From the NCBI GenBank assembly GCA_964550175.1, contig CAZJXP010000001.1, positions 496,001 to 560,000 of the forward strand: a stretch of 64,000 bases of DNA. The letters are read 5' to 3'. Numbering within the stretch: position 1 is the first letter of the stretch; the number at the start of each line of letters is the position of its first letter. Positions 58,431-64,000 of this stretch are shown piece after piece. The notes under the pieces were generated by a model. That model saw nothing but the letters and a program-made list of their open reading frames with translations, did no database searches and had not been told where the DNA came from. Source of the stretch: DSQK01 sp964550175. Lineage in GTDB: Archaea; Nanobdellota; Nanobdellia; Woesearchaeales; ARS49. The position numbers and the translations under genes are program-made.

Positions 58431-59279
58431 ATGGTCCTCGAGGCGCTCACGAACCCGTTCCGTGCGGAAGCGAGACCTTGGCCGCTGTTCTTCCTTGGGA
58501 TTGTGTATGCCTCGGTCGCAATATTTCTCAGCATTTGGATATTCGCCGAATACGCCAGCTTGGTGATGGTCTTCCTCACAGTGCTCGCTGCCGTTCCGCT
58601 ATTTTACGCGACAATGCAGGAGGAAGAAGCGAAAGACCTCACATCAACATCAGAAAGAACACTCCTGAAAGAGCACAGCCGAGCGCTGACCTTTTTGCTG
58701 TTTCTTTTCTTGGGGATGGTTTTCGCGTTCACGTTCTGGTATGTCGTGCTTCCCTCAGGGACTTCGAGCAACCTATTCAACGTGCAGAGCCAAACGATTT
58801 CGGGGCTCAATCAGCATGTCACTGGAAATTTTGTGCGCGCGAGTCTTTTCAGTAAAATATTCCTGAACAACGTAAAAGTCATGGTATTTTGCATACTCTT
58901 TTCGTTTGTTTACGGCATGGGATCATTGTTCATTCTCACCTGGAACGCAAGCGTCATAGGAGTCGCCGCAGGGAATTTTATCCGTACGCATATGGCCACA
59001 TACGCGAATACCTTAGGTTTCGCGAGGTTTTCGGCGTATTTTTATGTTTCTGCGCTGAGCTTTCTTCGCTATTTCATTCACGGCATTCCTGAAATTCTCG
59101 GATATTTCGTTGCGGGACTCGCTGGGGGGATTATTTCCGTCGCGCTCATCAAAAAAGATTTTTACACGAAAAATTTTGAGAAAATCATTCTTGATGCCTC
59201 GGACTTACTTCTTCTGGCGATCGGGCTGTTGTTCATCGCCGCAATCATCGAAGTCTACATCACGCCGGCACTGTTCTGA
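58431..59279 (+). CDS. SpoIIM/DUF95-type polytopic membrane protein
   Basis: 282 residues with about six membrane helices. The pattern FLNNVKVMVFCILFSFVYGM, then LFILTWNASVIGVAAG, and HGIPEILGYFVAGLAGG near the end is characteristic of the SpoIIM (stage II sporulation protein M, DUF95) family. That family is common in archaea, which do not sporulate, and its role there is unknown. The start at 58431 is supported by both the TATA box and GGGGAG; an upstream in-frame ATG would lie before the promoter. Confidence 0.86.
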   Translation: MVLEALTNPFRAEARPWPLFFLGIVYASVAIFLSIWIFAEYASLVMVFLTVLAAVPLFYATMQEEEAKDLTSTSERTLLKEHSRALTFLLFLFLGMVFAFTFWYVVLPSGTSSNLFNVQSQTISGLNQHVTGNFVRASLFSKIFLNNVKVMVFCILFSFVYGMGSLFILTWNASVIGVAAGNFIRTHMATYANTLGFARFSAYFYVSALSFLRYFIHGIPEILGYFVAGLAGGIISVALIKKDFYTKNFEKIILDASDLLLLAIGLLFIAAIIEVYITPALF

Positions 59280-59296
59280 ATTGCTCGTTCAAACAA

Positions 59297-59902
59297 TCAT
59301 TCCAGAATTTTTATTCTTCCGGGACTGACTTGAAATATTTCTCCCGTCGCGAGCAAACGCTCCATTTCGGATTGGTCGCATTGCGCATTTGCGAGCGCCT
59401 CATCAATATCCGCTCCGGGCCCGGAGTCAAGCGCGCGAATCGCGTCAATAAGCGGTTTTTTCTGCGGCTCATCTTCAATAACTAACTGGTGCGCGTCATC
59501 TTGCATCGGCACGGAGCCTTCACCCAATTCACGTTTCCTCAGGTCAATCCATTGCGCGCTCTCCAGCTGACGCACGCATTCAGGAACGAGAAAGCGCTCG
59601 CCGCCAAACTGTCGCGGACGACCAACGATAAGCACAGGCATTCCGAGTTCGACTTCATCAATTCCAGGAACGTGCTCGAACGCACGAATCGGAATACGCT
59701 CGCTGCCGTCATCGATAACAAGGCCTGGCGGCTCGCTCTCGGATTTGTCCACCACAATACCAATCACGTTGGCTCGAGAAACTTCACGTCCATCAGCAAG
59801 CGAAATCGCACTCGGTTCCTGCATACGCTCGATCCAGCGTCCGTTAATAAGATCAGCCACTCGGACCTTGCACGCGATTAAAGGTTTTTGTCTCTCCGCC
59901 AT
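59297..59902 (-). CDS. RPA32-like OB-fold protein (COG3390 type)
   Basis: 201 residues. An OB fold (about 10-120; ISLADGREVSRANVIGIVVD, LVIDDGSERIPIRAF, GMPVLIVGRPRQFGGERFLV) is followed by an acidic linker and a small C-terminal helical domain (SEMERLLATGEIFQVSPGRI). This matches the archaeal RPA-associated, RPA32-like family, expected to bind ssDNA with an RPA partner. The large-subunit type gene lies 57 kb away, not next to it as in many euryarchaea. The mRNA looks leaderless. Confidence 0.83.
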   Translation of the reverse strand: MAERQKPLIACKVRVADLINGRWIERMQEPSAISLADGREVSRANVIGIVVDKSESEPPGLVIDDGSERIPIRAFEHVPGIDEVELGMPVLIVGRPRQFGGERFLVPECVRQLESAQWIDLRKRELGEGSVPMQDDAHQLVIEDEPQKKPLIDAIRALDSGPGADIDEALANAQCDQSEMERLLATGEIFQVSPGRIKILE

Positions 59903-59922
59903 CCCGTCGAATTCGTTCGCTG

Positions 59923-59936
59923 GGAGTTTATAAGAA
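59923..59936 (-). promoter_or_regulatory. TATA box of the RPA32-like gene
   Basis: Minus-strand TTCTTATAAACTCC is centred about 28 bases before the ATG at 59902. Confidence 0.6.
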
Positions 59937-59960
59937 TTTAGCTACGCCAGCCGTCGATAC

Positions 59961-59972
59961 CTTTAAATAACG
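59961..59972 (+). promoter_or_regulatory. TATA box of the 360-aa membrane protein gene
   Basis: CTTTAAATAACG is centred 26 bases before the ATG at 59992. Confidence 0.6.
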
Positions 59973-59991
59973 GAAATCAGCATTTGTTCTC

Positions 59992-61074
59992 ATGCCCGCG
60001 CCTGAGGTGATTTCGTATGTGCAGCGTTTACGCTCACAAGGATATTCTTCACAACAGATTCGCGCTCAGTTAATCACGTCCGGCGTTTCGCCTATTGATG
60101 CGGATTCAGCGATTTCTTCGCGCAAGAACCTCGTTATCATCAGCGGAATCTCTTGCGTGGCGGTGTTGATTGTCGCCATTATCATTATTTCAAACATTGG
60201 GCCCGCATTCACGCTCAAGACGTTGCCTGCGTCAGTCGAGGTCAAGCCTGGCGGGAGCCTTTCCTTTTCAGACCAATTTGTGTTCGAGCGCGACGTCGGG
60301 CAAGAGATATCCTTGCGCCATGAATTAGTCGCACCGGCCACGGGGAACTCAATCTTATCCAGCGAACAGATTGTTGACGCTCTTCCGCAGGCGAGCTCAA
60401 AAATAAAAATTCCGGAGACTCTTCCTCCCGGCCGCTACGTGATTAAAACGACGGCAGACGCGGAAGGGCATACGGCAGAATCGAGCTTTTCGTTCAAGGT
60501 CATCGCGGGCAAACCCATTGTGTTACCCGTTGCGGCCGCCGTTTCGGCGCAAGCTCCCGTCATTCAAGAAACATATGTTCCGCCGGTTGTCGTGCAAGAA
60601 TGCAATGATTTCGATCCATGCACAAATGACAAGACGGTTGACGGCGCGTGCGTGTTCGAGCTCATGGCGGTCTGCTGCGGCGACTACGTCTGCGATTCCG
60701 ACAAAGGGGAGACGACCTCCACGTGTTCGCGCGACTGTGCCACGCCGTTAGAGACCAAAAGCACGGTTGAGATTATCACTGAAGCCCAACAGCTTGCGCC
60801 GACGGACTCGCAACGGGCGGCGCTGCTGTGCGGCACGCTGGCGCAGAAGACAGATGCTGACCAGTGTTACGATTTTGTCGCGAGGGATGCAGGGTTGTCA
60901 ACGATTTGCAGCAGCATCGCGGATGACAAGCCGCGCGACAGTTGTTACTTGTATTTCGCCATCAACAAAAAAGAATTCGACGTCTGCACCAGCATCGCGA
61001 ACCCGAATTTGCAATCGTCTTGTTATTCGTTCAAGAACCTGGCTGAGCTGCAGGCGAGCCAGACTCCGGCGTAA
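59992..61074 (+). CDS. Single-pass membrane protein with small cytoplasmic helical domain and Cys-rich outer domain, 360 aa
   Basis: Residues 1-42 (ISYVQRLRSQGYSSQQIRAQ, then LITSGVSPIDADSAI) form a short UBA- or SHOCT-like helical module. A membrane helix lies at about 48-70, an Ig-like beta domain at about 75-170, and a Pro/Val-rich linker next. The Cys-rich C-terminal half has CNDFDPCTND, VCCGDYVCD and a series of paired Cys (QCYDFVARD, SCYLYFAINKKEFDVC) that look like helical repeats of about 25 residues. I know this layout from DPANN genomes but no function is established. Confidence 0.78.
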   Translation: MPAPEVISYVQRLRSQGYSSQQIRAQLITSGVSPIDADSAISSRKNLVIISGISCVAVLIVAIIIISNIGPAFTLKTLPASVEVKPGGSLSFSDQFVFERDVGQEISLRHELVAPATGNSILSSEQIVDALPQASSKIKIPETLPPGRYVIKTTADAEGHTAESSFSFKVIAGKPIVLPVAAAVSAQAPVIQETYVPPVVVQECNDFDPCTNDKTVDGACVFELMAVCCGDYVCDSDKGETTSTCSRDCATPLETKSTVEIITEAQQLAPTDSQRAALLCGTLAQKTDADQCYDFVARDAGLSTICSSIADDKPRDSCYLYFAINKKEFDVCTSIANPNLQSSCYSFKNLAELQASQTPA

Positions 61075-61091
61075 TACTTCTGAAAACCCAA

Positions 61092-63128
61092 TTATAGTTT
61101 CTGCACAAATCCCGGCTTCGGCTCGTACAAGTCCCCGCCACGGCGGAGCTTTTGGATAATCTCGTCGACTTCCGCTTCCGAAATTCCTTTCTCGGTCGCC
61201 GCGCTGACGAGGTCCTGGATCGGGACGGGCTTCGTTTTGCTCTCTAATTCCGTGAGCAATTCCTTGAGCATGATGATCTTGTTTCGCGCGCTTGCCGTCG
61301 TATCCGTTGCGACGCGGTCGATGTCGAACGTTCCGGTCTCTTCGTCCATCGCGACCAGGCTGAGGTAGTGGTGGACGAGCTCGACGGCTTTTTTCGCGTT
61401 CTTGCGCGTGACCTTGTCGGACAAATGCATGCGCGCGTGAGCTTCGGACAGACGGATAAGGGCCTCCAATTGTCGCGCGGAAATGGGAACGGACTTGATG
61501 ACTCCTTCCTTTCCGCCCGAAGAACGCATTTGCAAATAATAATTCTTGATTTCTTCGATTGCCCCTTCGGTGAGCACGGGGAATATGCGCTGCTTTGCGT
61601 AGGCGATGTACTTGCGTAAGAGATTGGTATCGAGTTCGGCTTCCGTCTTGAGGGTGTGGTGCAGTCCGAGCACGAACTTTGCCATCTTTTCATCCTTGAC
61701 CGGGTCGGGCAAGTCCTTAATTGGGAAGATTAAGTCAAATCGGTTGATGAGCGTCGGCGGAAGCTCGATTTGTTTTGCGACGGTTTCATACGGGTCGAAT
61801 CGGCCGAACTTCGGGTTTGCGGCGGCGAGCACGGTCGTTTCCGCGCGCAACGTGGCTTGAATGTTAGCCTTGCTGATGGTGATGGTCTGTCCTTCCAGCG
61901 CTTCGTGCATCGCAGCAGTATCATCCGGATCCATCTTATCCATTTCGTCGATGCAACAGATGCCCTTGTTCGCGAGCACAAGCGCTCCGGCCTCGAGGCT
62001 CCAGCCGCCGATAAACTCATCTTTGACGACGCTGGCCGTCAGTCCAGCGCCGGAAACTCCCTTGCCGGAAATGAATCTCCCTTTCGGCGAAACTTTGTGG
62101 ATACGCTTGAGCATCTGCGATTTACCCGAACCCGGGTCTCCAATAAGCAAGATGTGTATGTCTCCTCGCGTCGAGACGCCGTCGTCGCGCATCTTTCGCA
62201 CGCCGCCCATCAGCTGCAGCACGAGGGCTTCCTTAATCTTGTCATGCCCGTAGATGCTGGGAGCGATGCTTGAGAAGAATTTGCGCTCGAACTGCGGATC
62301 GGCCGCGAGCTCTTTGATTTTTGATTCATCTTCGGGGCTGAGCTTGATGTCGAAATAATCCTCTTCGCGCGGCTCAAGATAATTCGTCTCAAACATGATG
62401 TCGGACTTGATGCTTTTTGCGCCGGAACGCAATGTGACGGGCAATTCTTTGAGAATCCCAACCAGTAAAATTTTGCCGCCCGGGTTTGTCCGCTTTTCGG
62501 ACATCGGGCTCACCAAATCATTTTTGAGCATCACATTCAAGCGTTTTGGCTGCTCGCCGCCTTCCAACTGGTCTGATCCTTCCTCAATCACAATGCCTTG
62601 GGCGTCAACAAGCTCTTTGCTGACAAGCCTGAATTTTCCTTTGCGCCCGCAAGAACATCGCGATGGTTCTTTGAACGATTCTTCGAGCTGCAGCACATTG
62701 AGGACATTTCCGCAGCTCGGACACTCGAAGCGCGCGCTCGTGACTTGGGGTCTGACCTCAGTCTTGTTTCTGACGACGCCTTCGATGGCGAGGAGCTTGT
62801 TGAGATGCTCGTGTCGCAGGTTGCGCACGAACATGAGGCTGCTTGCGGGGAGATTCTTGTACCGTACGGTGAACCCTTTGTTGTTGCCGCCGGGCAAGTC
62901 GAATTGCTCAATCGCGAGCTGGCTTGCTTTAAGGACTTCCTCAGGCTGTTCAAGCAGCAAATCCGCCAAGGCAGGCTCGAACTTCGCCAAATCCTGAAAG
63001 TCCACCGTAATGAATTTGAGGCCCTTACGCGCGTGCTCCACAAGATCGGCGTAGTAACTGCGTTCGAGAAATTCCGTGAGCGTCCGAATCATCTCGGGAG
63101 CGTCAATCGTCCTTGCTTGGGCTTCCAT
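61092..63128 (-). CDS. mcm: MCM replicative helicase
   Basis: 678 residues. The N-terminal domain (about 1-260) has an OB fold and zinc site (CPSCGNVL; CSCGRKG). The AAA+ core has Walker A GDPGSGKSQ, Walker B CCIDEMDKM, sensor 1 AAANP and the arginine finger LINRFDLIF, and a C-terminal winged helix follows (SKTKPVPIQDLVSAATEKGI). It is the sole MCM in the window. No intein is present. The TATA box is 26 bases upstream. It lies within 10 kb of the candidate origin and of orc1/cdc6. Confidence 0.96.
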   Translation of the reverse strand: MEAQARTIDAPEMIRTLTEFLERSYYADLVEHARKGLKFITVDFQDLAKFEPALADLLLEQPEEVLKASQLAIEQFDLPGGNNKGFTVRYKNLPASSLMFVRNLRHEHLNKLLAIEGVVRNKTEVRPQVTSARFECPSCGNVLNVLQLEESFKEPSRCSCGRKGKFRLVSKELVDAQGIVIEEGSDQLEGGEQPKRLNVMLKNDLVSPMSEKRTNPGGKILLVGILKELPVTLRSGAKSIKSDIMFETNYLEPREEDYFDIKLSPEDESKIKELAADPQFERKFFSSIAPSIYGHDKIKEALVLQLMGGVRKMRDDGVSTRGDIHILLIGDPGSGKSQMLKRIHKVSPKGRFISGKGVSGAGLTASVVKDEFIGGWSLEAGALVLANKGICCIDEMDKMDPDDTAAMHEALEGQTITISKANIQATLRAETTVLAAANPKFGRFDPYETVAKQIELPPTLINRFDLIFPIKDLPDPVKDEKMAKFVLGLHHTLKTEAELDTNLLRKYIAYAKQRIFPVLTEGAIEEIKNYYLQMRSSGGKEGVIKSVPISARQLEALIRLSEAHARMHLSDKVTRKNAKKAVELVHHYLSLVAMDEETGTFDIDRVATDTTASARNKIIMLKELLTELESKTKPVPIQDLVSAATEKGISEAEVDEIIQKLRRGGDLYEPKPGFVQKL

Positions 63129-63146
63129 CTCTTTTTCTTACCTTTT

Positions 63147-63160
63147 CTTTTTTATATTCT
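63147..63160 (-). promoter_or_regulatory. TATA box of mcm
   Basis: Minus-strand AGAATATAAAAAAG is centred about 26 bases before the ATG at 63128. Confidence 0.55.
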
Positions 63161-63234
63161 TCACGCACGAATGTCCAGTGGTTTTTTCAGAGCTGACGCT
63201 ATGTGTTCGCGAGTGCTAAAAATTCTTGAAATTC

Positions 63235-63795
63235 CTACTTCTTGACTTTCTTCAAGTTCTCGATGAGGATATCAAGCACTTTGTGGACTTCGTCTTCGCT
63301 CTTCGTGCCAGTGCAAACGACCTTTCCGTTGCTGAACAACAGGAACGTCGCTTTCTTGTCCGGGAGCTTGTAAACGAGGCCGGGGAACTGTTCCGGTTCG
63401 TATTCGGTGTTCTCGAGCTTCATCGCGAGGACGTTCAAGTTGAGGTCCATGCCGACGCTGCCAGAAGCAACGATGTTCTGAATCTTGACTTCGGGAAATG
63501 CCTTAATTTTCACGTTGATTTTTTCGAGGCTCTTAATGATCTTGCGGATGCTTTCGTGCACGTCAGGCATGGTTCGCGCGCCAGTACAGACAATGTTTCC
63601 GGATGAGAAAATCAACGCGCTTGTCTTCGGCTCTTTGATTCTGATAACGAGGCCGGGGAACTGTTCGGGGTTGTATTCTGTGTTGCTCAACGTGGCGGCC
63701 ATTTTTTCCAAAGGAATGTCTTGGCCGAGCTTTGCGGAGACGACTATATTGACGACTTTGATCTCTTTGCCCGATTTGACTACTTTCTTTGCCAT
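63235..63795 (-). CDS. tbp: TATA-binding protein (TBP)
   Basis: 186 residues in two direct repeats (EYNPEQFPGLVIRIKEPKTS, then LIFSSGNIVCTGAR; and EYEPEQFPGLVYKLPDKKAT, then LFSNGKVVCTGTK) that make the saddle. The start at 63795 has GGAGG seven bases upstream. A short basic N-terminal tail precedes the first repeat, and the acidic C-terminal tail of some archaea is absent. The upstream region has two TATA-like elements (63861-63870 and 63871-63882). Confidence 0.97.
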   Translation of the reverse strand: MAKKVVKSGKEIKVVNIVVSAKLGQDIPLEKMAATLSNTEYNPEQFPGLVIRIKEPKTSALIFSSGNIVCTGARTMPDVHESIRKIIKSLEKINVKIKAFPEVKIQNIVASGSVGMDLNLNVLAMKLENTEYEPEQFPGLVYKLPDKKATFLLFSNGKVVCTGTKSEDEVHKVLDILIENLKKVKK

Positions 63796-63860
63796 GGATT
63801 CCTCCAAATGAACAACAGTTGACCTGAAAACCCCCCGGTTCCCACCTGGCCCTCTCGTGT

Positions 63861-63882
63861 TGTATTTAAGCTCTTTATAAGG
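63861..63882 (-). promoter_or_regulatory. TATA-like elements upstream of tbp
   Basis: Two adjacent minus-strand elements, CTTAAATACA and CCTTATAAAGAG, lie about 70-80 bases before the tbp ATG, giving an unusually long leader for this genome of about 45-55 bases. A palindrome GTATTTAAATAC follows at 63887-63898. Confidence 0.5.
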
Positions 63883-63932
63883 GGAGGTATTTAAATACTT
63901 TTGTGTTTAAATATGACTGTTTGGGCACTAGG

Positions 63933-63955
63933 CACCCGAACGTTGCAGATGGAAC
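63933..63955 (-). promoter_or_regulatory. ORB-like box 4, upstream of tbp
   Basis: Minus strand: GTTCCATCTGCA, ACG, TTCGGGTG. It matches box 2 of the candidate origin (GTTCCAAATGCA, GCG, GAGGGGTG) over most of its length and box 1 over TCCATCTGCAA. No gene is visible from 63883 to the window end. Confidence 0.5.
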
Positions 63956-64000
63956 TTCGCATTTAATGCTTTTAATGGCTATTAATGAGGTATTCTGCAA

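Noticed and set aside
1..64000. CRISPR arrays, insertion sequences and integrase-type genes
   Set aside because: No regularly spaced repeats, transposase motifs or terminal inverted repeats with target duplications were visible.
63883..64000. Short frame starting ATGACTGTTTGG at 63913
   Set aside because: It ends after 17 codons and overlaps the ORB-like box.

Overview
The window is archaeal chromosome. The evidence is a set of single-copy archaeal genes: both subunits of DNA polymerase D, Orc1/Cdc6, MCM, an RFC small subunit, FEN1, Hjc, TBP, TFE, a histone, aIF2-beta, L34e, L14e, Pelota, PAN, the splicing endonuclease and RNase P Rpp30. Many genes have a TATA-like box about 25-28 bases before the ATG, which implies mostly leaderless transcripts. 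Genes are packed tightly, with many ATGA or TAATG overlaps. Long runs of short membrane-anchored proteins with class III (pilin-like) N termini, and Cys-rich secreted proteins ending in CC, resemble DPANN archaea such as Woesearchaeota, Pacearchaeota or Diapherotrites. I cannot fix the phylum from sequence alone. Base composition looks near 50 % G+C, except for one very AT-rich block at about 50.7-51.35 kb.

Layout. 1-0.6 kb holds two tandem copies of a small unknown gene. 0.6-2.5 kb holds an unknown gene, a DUF457 membrane protein and an RPA-like ssDNA-binding protein. 2.5-10.1 kb, minus strand, is an array of pilin-like proteins in four transcription units, including 44- and 35-residue membrane peptides. 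10.2-13.6 kb holds an Lrp-type regulator divergent from a PhoU-type regulator and a membrane Ser/Thr kinase with a beta-propeller-like outer region. 13.6-25.4 kb, minus strand, is one operon with a 1026-aa secreted protein, five class III proteins and a 1676-aa surface protein with a cytoplasmic tail. 25.4-32.6 kb is translation and RNA (Rpp30, RsuA/RluB-type pseudouridine synthase, L34e, L14e, PheRS, a TrmB regulator, Pelota). 32.7-38.6 kb is a plus-strand envelope cluster with three tandem lipoprotein paralogs. 38.6-50.7 kb mixes replication and repair (RFC-S, FEN1, Hjc), translation (TyrRS, Trm5-type methyltransferase, EndA, RNase Z), PAN, histone, TFE and a second TrmB. 50.7-64 kb holds the AT-rich block, then orc1/cdc6, DP1 and DP2 in one overlapping operon, followed by DUF424, aIF2-beta, a SpoIIM-like protein, an RPA32-like protein, MCM and TBP.

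The AT-rich block upstream of orc1/cdc6 carries three related boxes with a TCCAnnTGCA core next to G-rich runs. A fourth lies at 63.94 kb. I read it as the likely replication origin, with one box placed to autoregulate orc1/cdc6. The least described part is the class III/Cys-rich surface system at 2.5-25.4 kb. It makes many pilin-like subunits with no pilus ATPase in the window, and it surrounds a regulator-kinase module whose catalytic loop looks like that of Bud32.
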